From NCBI GenBank assembly GCA_041690495.1, contig JAWLHE010000012.1, positions 62,001 to 126,000 of the forward strand: 64,000 nucleotides of DNA, read 5' to 3'. A model generated the notes under the pieces. That model ran no database searches. It was not told the origin of the DNA and saw only the letters and a program-made list of their open reading frames with translations. Position 1 is the stretch's first letter, and each line of letters starts with the position of its first letter. This stretch comes from DATAAP01 sp041690495. Lineage in GTDB: Bacteria; Pseudomonadota; Alphaproteobacteria; CACIAM-22H2. Below are positions 8,369 to 17,757 of this stretch, one piece after another. The position numbers and the translations under genes are program-made.

Positions 8369-9361
8369 TCAGAGCTTGTTCAGCGCCTCGACGAGCTTCG
8401 GCCCGTCCTTCGGAGCCGCCTTGAGGAAGGCATCGAGCACCGGCTTCTGCATGGCATTCCGCCAGACGGCCACCTCCTCGGCGGTGTGGATCTTGAGCGT
8501 CATGCCCTTGTCCCGAAGCTGCTTGATCGCATCGTCGGCGGTTTTCTCGGTGATCGCAATCGAATCGGCCTCGGCCTTTTCCGCCGCCGCCTCGAGTATG
8601 GACCGATGCTCCGCCGACAGGCTGTTCCACCAGCGCGGATTGACGTACATGTGGAAATACACGGTCAGCGCCGGGGTCACCGTGCCGAACTTCTGCACCT
8701 CGTAATACTTGCGGCTGTAAGCGGCGGAGACGTCGGTCACGCCGGCATCGAGCACTCCGGTCTGCAGCGCCTGGTAGACCTCGTCGCCCGGCATCGCCGA
8801 CGGTGCCGCGCCCACAGCCTTGAGCGCTTCGTCGGCGAGCGGGTTGAACCCGCGGATCTTGAGGCCCTTGAAGTCCTCGAGCGAGTTGATCGGCTTCTTG
8901 CCCGAAGTGTAGATCGCCTGCCGCGTGATGTAGAACCAGGCGAGATTCTTGACGCCCTTCTCCTCCAGCTTCTTCTCGAGGACCTTTGCAGCCTCGGAGC
9001 GCGGGAATTTCTTGATCCGTTCCAGTTCGCTGAACATGTACGGAATCACGACCACGTTCATTTCGGGGATCGTGTTGCCCCACTGGAAGTTCACCGACAG
9101 CGCCGCCTCGACCGCGCCGCGGGCTACCGCCGGATGATTCTCGGCGGGCTTGAAAGCGGAAGAGGCGCCATGAATCTGGACGTCGATCTGCCCGTTGGAG
9201 CGCTGCTTCGCCTCCGCGGCGAAATTCTGCAACATCTTCGAAAGATGATGCGCGGGCGGCACCTGATGACTGATCCGCATCGTCACGTTCTGCGCCTGCG
9301 CCGCGGCGCCGCCCACGGTGACCGCGGCAACGATGGCAGCGACCGAAAATAGCTTTCGCAT
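8369..9361 (-). CDS. dctP: TRAP transporter substrate-binding protein (DctP family)
   Basis: A 330-residue periplasmic protein. Residues 1-22 are a Sec signal peptide ending AAAQAQ. The mature part starts NVTMRISHQVPPAHHLSKML, the DctP-type first strand, and includes KGLKIRGFNPLADEALKAVGA, where the conserved Arg that binds the ligand carboxylate is expected, and GDEVYQALQTGVLDAG. An extension to 9412 would lack signal-peptide character, so the ATG at 9361 is preferred. The gene is divergent from the SDR gene across about 160 nt that should hold both promoters. Confidence 0.92.
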   Translation of the reverse strand: MRKLFSVAAIVAAVTVGGAAAQAQNVTMRISHQVPPAHHLSKMLQNFAAEAKQRSNGQIDVQIHGASSAFKPAENHPAVARGAVEAALSVNFQWGNTIPEMNVVVIPYMFSELERIKKFPRSEAAKVLEKKLEEKGVKNLAWFYITRQAIYTSGKKPINSLEDFKGLKIRGFNPLADEALKAVGAAPSAMPGDEVYQALQTGVLDAGVTDVSAAYSRKYYEVQKFGTVTPALTVYFHMYVNPRWWNSLSAEHRSILEAAAEKAEADSIAITEKTADDAIKQLRDKGMTLKIHTAEEVAVWRNAMQKPVLDAFLKAAPKDGPKLVEALNKL

Positions 9362-9521
9362 TGCGTTTCTCCCGCTAGGGTATCGTCTTGATTCTGACGG
9401 CATTGTTCGCATTCGGTGCGGGCGGCGTCAAGCACTCCACGGCGCGTCAGGCATGCGCCCGCCGCGCTGGACAGATCCGGCGAAATCCAACAGGCTGCGC
9501 CGTCTTTCCGGAATGGGGGCC

Positions 9522-10295
9522 ATGGCTGAGGGGCTTGCGCGGTTTTCGCTGAAGGATCGGGTTGCGCTGGTGACCGGCGCCGGGCGGGGCCTGGGATTCG
9601 AGATCGCCCGCGCGCTCGCCGGTGCCGGCGCACATGTGGTCGTCAACGGCCGCGACGCGGCGCGGCTGGACGCAGCGGTGAAGAAGATCGCCCTGGACGG
9701 CGGCAGCGCATCGGCCGCCGCCTTCGACGTCCGCGACACGAACAAAAGCGCCGCGGCGATCGCGGAGATCGGCCGCACGCACGGCCGCCTCGATATCCTG
9801 GTCAGCAATGTCGGGATACGGAACCGCAAGCCGATCTTCGACTTCTCGGTCGACGAGGTGCGCGCCCTGATCGACGCCGATCTCGTCGCCGCGTTCGTGA
9901 TCGCACGCGAGGCGGCGCGGCAGATGATTGCACGCCGGTACGGGCGCATTATCAACGTGACCTCGATCGCCGGCCCGCTGGCGCGGCCCGGGGATGCGGC
10001 CTATATCGCCGCAAAGGGCGGGCTCGCGGCCCTCACCCGCGCGATGGCCGCCGAGTTCGGTCCCCATAATGTCACCGTGAACGCGATCGCGCCGGGCTTC
10101 TTCGCCACCGAGACCAATGCCGCGATGACGGCGGACCCGGACCTGAATGCGCGCTTCGCCACGCGCGTGCCGCTCGGGCGTTGGGGCGAGCCCGAAGAGA
10201 TCGCAGGGGCGGCGGTATTCCTCGCCTCCGATGCGGCGTCCTATGTCAGCGGGCACGTGCTGACCGTCGACGGCGGCGTGTCGGCCACCTGGTAA
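9522..10295 (+). CDS. SDR-family NAD(P)-dependent oxidoreductase
   Basis: A 257-residue classical short-chain dehydrogenase. The cofactor motif TGAGRGLG is at about 17-24, and the catalytic Ser (NVTSIAG), Tyr and Lys (YIAAK) are present. The usual NNAG strand is SNVG here, an unusual substitution. The C-terminal RWGEPEEIAGAAVFLASDAASYVSGHVLTVDGG is cut from the standard pattern of gluconate 5-dehydrogenase-like enzymes. The ATG at 9522 is preferred; an ATG three codons earlier (9513) is possible, and longer forms overlap the divergent dctP. It is followed after 26 nt by the lyase-family gene and is probably co-transcribed. Confidence 0.9.
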   Translation: MAEGLARFSLKDRVALVTGAGRGLGFEIARALAGAGAHVVVNGRDAARLDAAVKKIALDGGSASAAAFDVRDTNKSAAAIAEIGRTHGRLDILVSNVGIRNRKPIFDFSVDEVRALIDADLVAAFVIAREAARQMIARRYGRIINVTSIAGPLARPGDAAYIAAKGGLAALTRAMAAEFGPHNVTVNAIAPGFFATETNAAMTADPDLNARFATRVPLGRWGEPEEIAGAAVFLASDAASYVSGHVLTVDGGVSATW

Positions 10296-10321
10296 CCATT
10301 GCATCGAAAAGGGAAGACGTC

Positions 10322-11179
10322 ATGAACAGAAAGCCGACCTGGCGCGAGCTGCTCGCGCGCGAGAAGCCGCTGGTGCTGCCGGGCGCACACGACGCCCTGA
10401 GTGCGCGGCTGATCGAGCAGGCGGGCTTCGCCGCCTATGTGATCGGCGGGTACCCGCTCGTCGGCGCCCGCTACGGCCTGCCCGATCTCGGGCTGGTGGG
10501 TCTCGGCGAGATGGCCGCGGGTGTGCGCGACATCATGTCGGGCTCGTCCCTGCCCGTCCTCATCGACGGCGATCACGGCTATGGCGACGTAAAGAACGTG
10601 ACGCGCACCATCCGGACCTACGAGGACATGGGCGCATCGGCCATCTTCATCGAGGACCAGGTCGCGCCCAAGCGCTGCGGACACATGGCGGGGAAGGACG
10701 TGGTGCCGACCGAGGTCATGGAGCAGAAGATCCGCGCGGCAGCGGCCGCGCGGCGCAACCCGGACACGTTCCTGATCGCGCGCACCGATTCGCGCGCCGT
10801 GCATGGCCTCGACGAGGCGCTGCGCCGCGTCGAACGCTATGTGAAGGCCGGCGCGGACGGCATTTTCATCGAGGCGCCGCTCACCGTCGAGGAGCTGGAG
10901 CGCATCGGCCGCGAGGTCGAGGTGCCGCAGTTCTGCAACATGCTCGACGGCGGCAGGACGCCGATCCTCTCGAACAAGGAGCTCTACGAGATGGGCTTCG
11001 AGATGGTCGTGCACGGCATCACGCTGGTGATGCGCGTTGCCAAGACCATGCGCGACGCCCTCGCCGATCTCAAGGCCGACCGCCTGTCCTTCGACAAGGG
11101 CAGCGTGTCGTTCGACGAGTTCAAGAAGATCATGAACTTCCAGGACTGGGCAGACGTCGAGGACCGGTTCGCGAAATAG
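10322..11179 (+). CDS. Isocitrate lyase/PEP mutase-family enzyme
   Basis: A 285-residue TIM-barrel enzyme of the isocitrate lyase/phosphoenolpyruvate mutase superfamily. Metal and substrate residues lie in IDGDHGYGD (Asp82-Asp84-Asp89 region) and IFIEDQ; the gating loop KRCGH (117-121) carries the catalytic Cys typical of lyases such as 2-methylisocitrate or dimethylmalate lyase rather than mutases. Length is close to carboxyphosphonoenolpyruvate mutase-type members. The C-terminal FKKIMNFQDWADVEDRF is typical of bacterial catabolic members. It follows the SDR gene on the same strand and faces the TRAP operon locus, suggesting cleavage of an imported 2-hydroxy or branched dicarboxylate. Exact substrate unknown. 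Confidence 0.88.
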   Translation: MNRKPTWRELLAREKPLVLPGAHDALSARLIEQAGFAAYVIGGYPLVGARYGLPDLGLVGLGEMAAGVRDIMSGSSLPVLIDGDHGYGDVKNVTRTIRTYEDMGASAIFIEDQVAPKRCGHMAGKDVVPTEVMEQKIRAAAAARRNPDTFLIARTDSRAVHGLDEALRRVERYVKAGADGIFIEAPLTVEELERIGREVEVPQFCNMLDGGRTPILSNKELYEMGFEMVVHGITLVMRVAKTMRDALADLKADRLSFDKGSVSFDEFKKIMNFQDWADVEDRFAK

Positions 11180-11284
11180 GCGCTGTTCGACGGCTCCTGT
11201 TCCTCGAAATGCGTCACCCGCGGCCATCGGATCTGGTCCGGGGGCCGCGGGTGATGCTTTCATTCCCGAGCCGTCGGGAGCAGA

Positions 11285-12385
11285 TCACACGATCGCGATG
11301 GGCCTTCCCGGCGACCCGGTCGCGCCTTTGATCCGCAGCGGCGTCATTACGTACGCGAACTGGTAGACGCGATCGGCCGCGAGCGCGCCGAGATCGAGAT
11401 TCTCGTGCAGGAAGATGCCGTTTCTGGTGATCAGCTCCTGGTGGCAGCGGAACGCCAGGTTCGCATCCGGGTTGGGCACGGCTTCGACGCCCCAGGTATC
11501 CGCGCCGACCACGCAGACCTGCCGCTCCGCCAGCCAGCGCGCGGCCGGCAGCCCGATGCCCGGCTCGCCGCTGCTGAATTTCGCGTTGTCCTTCATCCAC
11601 AGATCGCCCCAGCCGGTGTGGATGAAGACCGCGTCGCCGGCGCGAATCTGGTCGGCGGCGACGTTCTGCCGCTGCAAGGCGGCCGTCAGGTCGGCGACCG
11701 TGATCTCCTCGCCCGCGTTGAGCATGCGCCCCTTGAGCCCGGCCACGTCGAACAGCAGGCCGCGCGTGAAGATCGGCTTCACGTTTTCGATGCCGAGCTT
11801 CTTCAACCCGTTGGGACTTGCCACCTCGGTTTCGGGAAAGCCGTTGTAGAAGCGCATCTGCTCCTTGTTGTCCGCACCCTTGACCGCCACGCCGATATGG
11901 CCCAGCCCGTCGAACTGGGTTCCGACCTGGCCGATCTCGGTCGACAGGAATTCGTCGTGCCAGATGACCTGGTTGCTGCCGAGCACACCGCCGGTGGGGC
12001 TGCCCGGGATGCGCAGCGCGAACACGCGCTCGCCGAACAGCGGCATGCCTGACTCGTAGACCCGGCCGATTTCGTAGACCTTGCCGGAGCGGATGAGCTG
12101 CACCGTCTCCATGATCTTCTGCGGCGTGATGTGGTTGGATGCGCCGGCCTGGTCGTCGGCACCCCAACGCGACGGCCACCACGCCGCGCCGATCGGCGTC
12201 TCGCCCGGCGCCGGCGCCTGGGCCTGCACCGCCGTGGACCGGTTCAGAACGCCGGCGAAGCCGGCTGCGCCGAGCGCGCCGGCGGTCTTCAGGAAGGCGC
12301 GCCGGCCCGGACGCGCGCGGTCGCCGGAAGTGGCTGACGCGTCCTTGCGACGGTCGGATGGGGGAAGTGTGCGGTGTTCGTGCAT
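11285..12385 (-). CDS. Cyclase-family metal-dependent hydrolase with Tat signal
   Basis: A 366-residue protein. The N-terminus has a twin-arginine export signal (Arg28-Arg29 in PGRRAFLK, then an Ala/Gly-rich core). The rest is the cyclase/kynurenine formamidase-like fold; the metal motif appears as GTQFDGLGH (155-163), and a second conserved piece is FIHTGWGDLW. The start is supported by GGAGG 8 nt upstream. The enzyme would hydrolyse an amide or ester in the periplasm. It is convergent with the lyase gene at 11179 and lies in the same neighbourhood as the TRAP operon; the substrate is not evident. Confidence 0.87.
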   Translation of the reverse strand: MHEHRTLPPSDRRKDASATSGDRARPGRRAFLKTAGALGAAGFAGVLNRSTAVQAQAPAPGETPIGAAWWPSRWGADDQAGASNHITPQKIMETVQLIRSGKVYEIGRVYESGMPLFGERVFALRIPGSPTGGVLGSNQVIWHDEFLSTEIGQVGTQFDGLGHIGVAVKGADNKEQMRFYNGFPETEVASPNGLKKLGIENVKPIFTRGLLFDVAGLKGRMLNAGEEITVADLTAALQRQNVAADQIRAGDAVFIHTGWGDLWMKDNAKFSSGEPGIGLPAARWLAERQVCVVGADTWGVEAVPNPDANLAFRCHQELITRNGIFLHENLDLGALAADRVYQFAYVMTPLRIKGATGSPGRPIAIV

Positions 12386-12501
12386 GCATTCCTCCGTTCG
12401 TTCACGCCCGGAGTCGGCACCGCGCCGGGACCGAAGTCCGGACCCGCATTGATATTAGCAACAATCAAGAAGGGCGCCACCACAGGTGGCGCGGGTCCAG
12501 C

Positions 12502-12864
12502 CTACTCGCGCGGCAGCATGCGCCCGAGCGGGCGGCCGCCGAGGACATGGAAGTGCAGATGCGGTACTTCCTGGTGCCCGTCGACGCCGGTATTGGCGAT
12601 GACGCGATAGCCGGAATCGGCGACGCCGCTCATCCGAGCGACCTTGCCGACGGCGCGGGTGAAGGCGGCCACCTCGGCGTCGCTCGCCTTCTCGTGGAAG
12701 TCGTCGAGCGATACATAGGCGCCCTTGGGAATCACCAGCACGTGCACCGGCGCCCGTGGCTGGATGTCCTTGAAGGCCAGCACGTGCTCGTCCTCGTAGA
12801 CCTTCTGGCACGGAATCTCGCCGCGCAGGATCTTCGCGAAGATGTTGTTGGTGTCGTAGCCCAT
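12502..12864 (-). CDS. hinT: HIT-family nucleotide-binding hydrolase (HinT type)
   Basis: A 120-residue protein with the histidine triad PHLHFHVLGG (His102, His104, His106), of which the last His is the nucleophile. Upstream FAKILRGEIPCQKVYEDEHVLAFKD is cut from the branch-I HIT consensus. HinT proteins hydrolyse nucleoside phosphoramidates such as AMP-lysine. It is the last gene of the histidine operon, separated from hisE by a palindromic repeat. This placement is common in alphaproteobacteria. Confidence 0.94.
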   Translation of the reverse strand: MGYDTNNIFAKILRGEIPCQKVYEDEHVLAFKDIQPRAPVHVLVIPKGAYVSLDDFHEKASDAEVAAFTRAVGKVARMSGVADSGYRVIANTGVDGHQEVPHLHFHVLGGRPLGRMLPRE

Positions 12865-12907
12865 TGCCGCTCAGGCTCCTGTCAATGACGCTCTATCGTG
12901 TTTCTTG

Positions 12908-12990
12908 CGTCATGCCCGGGCTTGACCCGGGCATCCATTCCGCCGGTTGCACCATGGACCCGCGGATCAAGTCTGCGGGTGACGCGGATG
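12908..12990. repeat. Palindromic intergenic repeat, copy 1
   Basis: Two hairpins in tandem: ATGCCCGGG-CTTGA-CCCGGGCAT (12912-12934) and ACCCGCGGA-TCAAG-TCTGCGGGT (12958-12980, one mismatch), separated by CCATTCCGCC-type linker and CCATGG. A second copy with the same outer sequence is at 54421-54530. This double-hairpin REP-like element is widespread between genes of alphaproteobacteria. It lies between hisE and hinT and would form a stem-loop in their shared transcript, perhaps lowering hinT expression. Confidence 0.88.
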
Positions 12991-13005
12991 GGTGGATGGC
13001 GAAGA

Positions 13006-13359
13006 CTAGTCCCTTTCGCGCGACTCTTTCTCGGCGATCCCGGACACGCCCTCGCGCCGCGCCAGCTCCGCCCATACCTCGCGCGGCGTAATGCGCGCAT
13101 CGGCCCACAGCACGAGCAGGTGGTACATGAGGTCGGCGCTCTCCTCGACCAGGCGCTCGCGCTTGTTGCGCACCGCCTCGATCACGGTCTCCACAGCCTC
13201 TTCGCCGACCTTCTGCGCGATCTTGCGCGTGCCCTTGTTGAACAGGCGCGCGGTATGCGAGATCGCCGGATCGGCGCCGCGGCGGCTCTCGATGACGTCG
13301 AACAGCCGATCCAGGGTATGGCCGCCGCCCGGCCCGGGCGCACTGTTTGTGTCGTTCAT
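13006..13359 (-). CDS. hisE: Phosphoribosyl-ATP diphosphatase
   Basis: A 117-residue MazG-like enzyme, the second step of histidine synthesis (PR-ATP to PR-AMP). Recognised by HTLDRLFDVIESR, LFNKGTRKIAQKVGEEAVE (the conserved GxxKIxxKxGEE helix) and ESADLMYHLLVL, which supply the Mg-binding Glu/Asp residues. The ATG at 13359 has GGAGG 7 nt upstream. Separate from hisI, as usual in alphaproteobacteria. It lies 86 nt after hisF on the same strand. Confidence 0.95.
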   Translation of the reverse strand: MNDTNSAPGPGGGHTLDRLFDVIESRRGADPAISHTARLFNKGTRKIAQKVGEEAVETVIEAVRNKRERLVEESADLMYHLLVLWADARITPREVWAELARREGVSGIAEKESRERD

Positions 13360-13445
13360 TGTCTGCCTCCGGCCGACGCGGTCGGTCGCACGGTCGCTGG
13401 AATGATCCCGGAAATGTGACGGATTTTTGAAAGAGCGTCCACGGC

Positions 13446-14219
<774 letters not shown>

Positions 14220-14222
14220 CGC

Positions 14223-14948
14223 CTATGCCTTCAGCAGCTTCGCCGCGGCGGCAAGATCGATGCGCCCGTCATAAAGCGCGCGGCCGCAGATGACGCCGAT
14301 GATCCCGGCCTTCTCGTGCGACTTGAGGGACTTGAGATCCTCGATCGAGGAGACGCCGCCGGAGGCGATCACCGGCGTCGTCAGCTGGAAGGCGAGGTCG
14401 ACGGTCGCCTCGACATTCGGGCCGACCATGGCGCCGTCGCGGCTGATATCGGTATAGACGATCGCCGCCACGCCTGCCTGCTCGAACAGCAAGGCGAGAT
14501 CAAGCGCCTTGATGTTCGAGGTCTTGGCCCAGCCCTCGACTGCGACCAGGCCGTCGCGCGCATCGATGCCGACGACGATCCTGCCGGGCCAGCGTCTGCA
14601 TGCCGCCCTGACGAATTCGGGCTTGCGCAGCGCCGCCGTGCCGAGGATGACGCGGGCGATGCCGGCTCCGAGCCAGCGCTCGATGGCGGCTTCGTCGCGG
14701 ATGCCGCCGCCGAGCTGCACGGGAACGTTGGCCGCGGCGACGATCGCGGCGACGGCCTCCGCATTGACCGGCTTGCCCGCAAAGGCGCCGTCGAGATCGA
14801 CGACGTGCAGCCACTCGCAGCCGGCCGCGACGAAGCGGCGCGCCTGATCTGCGGGATCGGTGTTGAAGGTGGTGGCGGCGCTCATCTCGCCGCGCAGCAG
14901 GCGCACGCAGGCGCCGTCCTTGAGGTCAATGGCGGGAAACAGGATCAC
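14223..14948 (-). CDS. hisA: Phosphoribosylformimino-AICAR ribotide isomerase
   Basis: A 241-residue TIM barrel that isomerises ProFAR to PRFAR. The catalytic Asp8 lies in LFPAIDLKDGACVRL and the second acid in VYTDISRDGAM; phosphate loops QLGGGIRD and ASGGVSS are present. The GTG start at 14948 overlaps the hisH stop (GTGA), a tight coupling that fixes the start; a longer in-frame extension would read through hisH in another frame. Complete. Confidence 0.97.
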   Translation of the reverse strand: MILFPAIDLKDGACVRLLRGEMSAATTFNTDPADQARRFVAAGCEWLHVVDLDGAFAGKPVNAEAVAAIVAAANVPVQLGGGIRDEAAIERWLGAGIARVILGTAALRKPEFVRAACRRWPGRIVVGIDARDGLVAVEGWAKTSNIKALDLALLFEQAGVAAIVYTDISRDGAMVGPNVEATVDLAFQLTTPVIASGGVSSIEDLKSLKSHEKAGIIGVICGRALYDGRIDLAAAAKLLKA

Positions 14949-15589
14949 GGCCGCCACCTCAGGAAATTGGCGATCAGGCGCAGGCCGGACTCCTGGCTCT
15001 TCTCGGGATGGAACTGCGTGCCGGCGATGTTGCCGCGCGCGACGATCGCCGCCATCGGGCCGCCGTAGTCGCAAGCGGCGAGCACGTCACCGGGATCAGA
15101 CGGCACAAAATGATAGCTATGCACGAAATAGGCGTGGGCGCCTGTAGCGACGCCGGCAAGCAGCGGATGCGCGCCGTCGCGGACAATCAGCTCGTTCCAG
15201 CCCATGTGCGGCACCTTGAGCCCGCAGCGCTCGCCTTCGACGCGATGCACCTCGCCCGGCAGCCAGCCCAGCCCGTCATGCGTGCCGTGCTCGTGGCCGC
15301 GCGTCGCCAGCAGCTGCATGCCGACGCAGATGCCGAGGAACGGGCGCCTGTCTTCGTGCACCGCGCGCTCGAGCGCCGCAATCATGCCGGGCAGCGCCTT
15401 GAGGCCCGCCATGCAGTCGGCGAAGGCGCCGACGCCGGGCAGCACGATGCGGTCCGCCGCCGCGACGTCGCGCGGATCGGCGCTCACCCTGACGGACACG
15501 GCAGTACCGCTCTCGCGCGCCGCGCGCTCGAATGCCTTGGCCGCGGATCGGAGGTTGCCCGACCCGTAATCGATGATCACCGCCTGCAT
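14945..15589 (-). CDS. hisH: Imidazole glycerol phosphate synthase, glutaminase subunit
   Basis: A 214-residue class-I glutamine amidotransferase. The nucleophile Cys88 lies in FLGICVGMQLL, and the His-Glu pair in GTQFHPEKSQ near residue 193. It starts IIDYGSGNLRSAAKAF, the standard HisH N-terminus. It releases ammonia for HisF. The stop overlaps the hisA start by four bases. A DUF2628 gene ends 9 nt upstream. Confidence 0.97.
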   Translation of the reverse strand: MQAVIIDYGSGNLRSAAKAFERAARESGTAVSVRVSADPRDVAAADRIVLPGVGAFADCMAGLKALPGMIAALERAVHEDRRPFLGICVGMQLLATRGHEHGTHDGLGWLPGEVHRVEGERCGLKVPHMGWNELIVRDGAHPLLAGVATGAHAYFVHSYHFVPSDPGDVLAACDYGGPMAAIVARGNIAGTQFHPEKSQESGLRLIANFLRWRP

Positions 15590-15598
15590 GGTTCTACT

Positions 15599-15994
15599 CT
15601 ATGCAGGCGATGCGTAGAGATGATGATGCTTCTGGAAGAAGCGATGCTCGGCCTGTGCGAGGTTCTGGCCGAGGATGACATCCTCGGTGTCGTAATCGCG
15701 CCGTGCGAGCGCGCGGCGGCGCGCATCGTTCGCTTCGAAGCCGACCAAAGCGCTCCAGGCGAGCCCGGCCGCCGCATCGGTCAGCGGATCGAGCGCCAGC
15801 AGCTCGCTCGCCATGCCGATCGCAATACCGCTCGCCGCGACGATCAGCGCGAACATCCAGAGCCGCTGCCACAGCGCCCAGAACAGCGTGAAGAAGAAGG
15901 CCGGCCACGAGAAGCCGTCCTTGACGAACGCCACGTCGCGGTCGGCGCGGCCGCGGCCGCGCACATGCACCGTATAGGTCGTGCTGCGCGCCAT
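15599..15994 (-). CDS. DUF2628-family membrane protein
   Basis: A 131-residue protein with a polar start (YTVHVRGRG), the DUF2628 core VAFVKDGFSWPAFFFTLFW, a second hydrophobic segment (LWMFALIVAASGIAIGM) and a polar C-terminus. The family's role is unknown. It sits inside the histidine operon between hisB (6 nt) and hisH (9 nt). That position recurs in alphaproteobacteria and is not evidence for a role in histidine synthesis. Confidence 0.9.
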   Translation of the reverse strand: MARSTTYTVHVRGRGRADRDVAFVKDGFSWPAFFFTLFWALWQRLWMFALIVAASGIAIGMASELLALDPLTDAAAGLAWSALVGFEANDARRRALARRDYDTEDVILGQNLAQAEHRFFQKHHHLYASPA

Positions 15995-16000
15995 CGCCGC

Positions 16001-16648
16001 TCAAACCTTCAGCGAGCCGCCGAGCACGCCCTTGGTCGACGGCACGGCGTCGGCCTTGCGCGGGTCGAGGGCGATCGCCTGGCGCAGCGCGCGCGCCAGT
16101 CCCTTGAAGCAGGATTCGATGATGTGGTGGTTGTTCTCGCCGTACAACGTCTCGACGTGCAGGGTCAGGCCGCATTCCTGGGTGAAGGCCTTGAACCATT
16201 CCTTGAACAGCTCGGTGTCCATGTCGCCGAGCTTGGCGCGCGAGAACGCCACCTTCCACACGAGATAGGGCCGGTTGGACGCATCGAGCGCCACGCGGGT
16301 CAACGTCTCGTCCATCGGGATCAGCGCGTCGCCGTAGCGGTTGATGCCGGCGCGGTCGCCCAGTGCCTTGCTGATCGCGGCGCCGACCACGTAGCCGGTG
16401 TCCTCGGTGGTGTGGTGATAGTCGATATGCAGGTCGCCATCGGCGCGCACGGCGAGATCGATCAGGCTGTGGCGGGAAAGCTGCTCCAGCATGTGGTCGA
16501 GAAAGCCGATGCCGGTCTTGATGTCGTAGACGCCGGCGCCGTCCAGAACCACATGCGCCCTGATCCGCGTCTCCTTGGTCATGCGCTCGACGCTCGCCTG
16601 GCGCACCGGGGCCTGGACGATCGACACGGGAGTCGGTGACTGCGGCAT
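16001..16648 (-). CDS. hisB: Imidazoleglycerol-phosphate dehydratase
   Basis: A 215-residue monofunctional IGPD (no phosphatase domain). The Mn-binding motifs are intact: GFLDHMLEQLSRH, HIDYHHTTEDTGYVVG, and the second half-repeat's HHIIESCFKGLARAL. The start at 16648 gives an N-terminal tail of about 22 residues before MTKETRIRAHV; an internal ATG at 16582 is an alternative. First gene of the his cluster as seen here, and transcription of the operon probably starts just upstream. Confidence 0.96.
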   Translation of the reverse strand: MPQSPTPVSIVQAPVRQASVERMTKETRIRAHVVLDGAGVYDIKTGIGFLDHMLEQLSRHSLIDLAVRADGDLHIDYHHTTEDTGYVVGAAISKALGDRAGINRYGDALIPMDETLTRVALDASNRPYLVWKVAFSRAKLGDMDTELFKEWFKAFTQECGLTLHVETLYGENNHHIIESCFKGLARALRQAIALDPRKADAVPSTKGVLGGSLKV

Positions 16649-16733
16649 GCGTTGCGGGCGCGCGGACGCCCCTCCTAAGGCTCTGGCGACGGCGGGGTTT
16701 TAGCAGAGCCCCCGCCCCAGGGCCAGCCCGGCT

Positions 16734-16955
16734 TCAGGCGCCCTTTCGGCCGGTGTCGCGGGGACGCCCCTCCTCCTCGCCGTTGGGCGGCGAGCTGCCG
16801 GTCCCGGACTGGCGCGGCTTCTGCAGCTTGCCCGGATCCGGCGGCGGGCTGCCGGGCGGCCGCCCCGGCTGGACGTTGGGCCCGCGCGTAAAGCCGCGCT
16901 GGGCGGTGTCCGTCTTTCGGCCGCTGCCGTGATCGGCGATCCGCTTGGGATTCAT
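16734..16955 (-). CDS. Small hypothetical Pro/Gly-rich protein
   Basis: A 73-residue basic, low-complexity reading frame (MNPKRIADHGSGRKTD at the start, PPGSPPPDPGK in the middle). GGAG stands 6 nt before the ATG, which supports translation. It lies upstream of hisB on the same strand. No family recognised, and the biased composition could be chance in GC-rich DNA. The following gap to hslV (16956-17205) shows nothing else. Confidence 0.4.
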   Translation of the reverse strand: MNPKRIADHGSGRKTDTAQRGFTRGPNVQPGRPPGSPPPDPGKLQKPRQSGTGSSPPNGEEEGRPRDTGRKGA

Positions 16956-17205
16956 GTCCTGCTCCGTTCACCCTGTGCCGAGTGAACGGAACCGGGCGGA
17001 AGAGAGGTCCGCCCGGCGCCGCCCTGGGCCGGATTTACCGCGCCCGCACGGCGGTCGATCGCCATGGCGCCGACGTTGCGGATGGCGATGGCAGCCGCGG
17101 CAGCCGCTACCGCCGCAAGACATGCGCCGCGACAAGGCTTGATCCACCCCGGGCGAGCGCTTAAATCGTGCCGAGGCCGCTCACGCGGCGCCTATCGGAA
17201 CCCCC

Positions 17206-17757
17206 ATGAATCCCACCAGCGAATCGCCAATATGGCACGGCACAACTATTCTTGCCGTGCGCAAGAACGGTCAGACCGTCGTCGCCGGCGACGGCCAGGT
17301 CAGCCTCGGCCAGACCGTCGTGAAATCCAACGCCAAGAAGGTCCGCCGGCTCGCGAGCGGCAACGTCATCGTCGGGTTCGCCGGCGCGACTGCGGACGCG
17401 TTCACGCTGTTCGAGCGGCTCGAGGCCAAGCTTGAGCAGCATCCCGGGCAGCTCACCCGTGCCTGCGTCGATCTCGCCAAGGACTGGCGCACCGACCGCT
17501 ATCTGCGCCGGCTCGAGGCGATGATGGCGGTCGTCGACAAGGACGTGTCGCTGGTGCTGAGCGGCAACGGCGACGTGCTCGAGCCGGAGGATGGCCTGAT
17601 CGGCATCGGTTCGGGCGGCTCGTTCGCGCTTGCCGCGGCGCGGGCCCTGGTCGCGGTCGACGCCCTTTCGGCGCGCGAGATCGCCGAACGCGCGATGAAG
17701 ATCGCCGCGGGCATCTGTGTTTACACGAACGACAAGCTCGTCATCGAAAGTCTGTAA
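17206..17757 (+). CDS. hslV: HslV, proteolytic subunit of the HslUV protease
   Basis: A 183-residue proteasome-like peptidase. The catalytic Thr is in HGTTILAVRKNG, followed by VVAGDGQVSLGQTV. The Thr is preceded here by a 12-residue tail (MNPTSESPIWHG) instead of only Met as in E. coli, so the mature end needs processing; such tails are usual in alphaproteobacteria. Other marks are FAGATADAFTLFERLE and IGSGGSFALAAARAL. The stop overlaps the hslU start by one base (TAATG). Confidence 0.97.
   Translation: MNPTSESPIWHGTTILAVRKNGQTVVAGDGQVSLGQTVVKSNAKKVRRLASGNVIVGFAGATADAFTLFERLEAKLEQHPGQLTRACVDLAKDWRTDRYLRRLEAMMAVVDKDVSLVLSGNGDVLEPEDGLIGIGSGGSFALAAARALVAVDALSAREIAERAMKIAAGICVYTNDKLVIESL

Noticed and set aside
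16675..16971. A 98-codon frame overlapping the small 73-codon ORF upstream of hisB.
   Set aside because: Composition is Arg/Ala/Gln shadow-like and the ribosome site GGAG favours the 73-codon frame.
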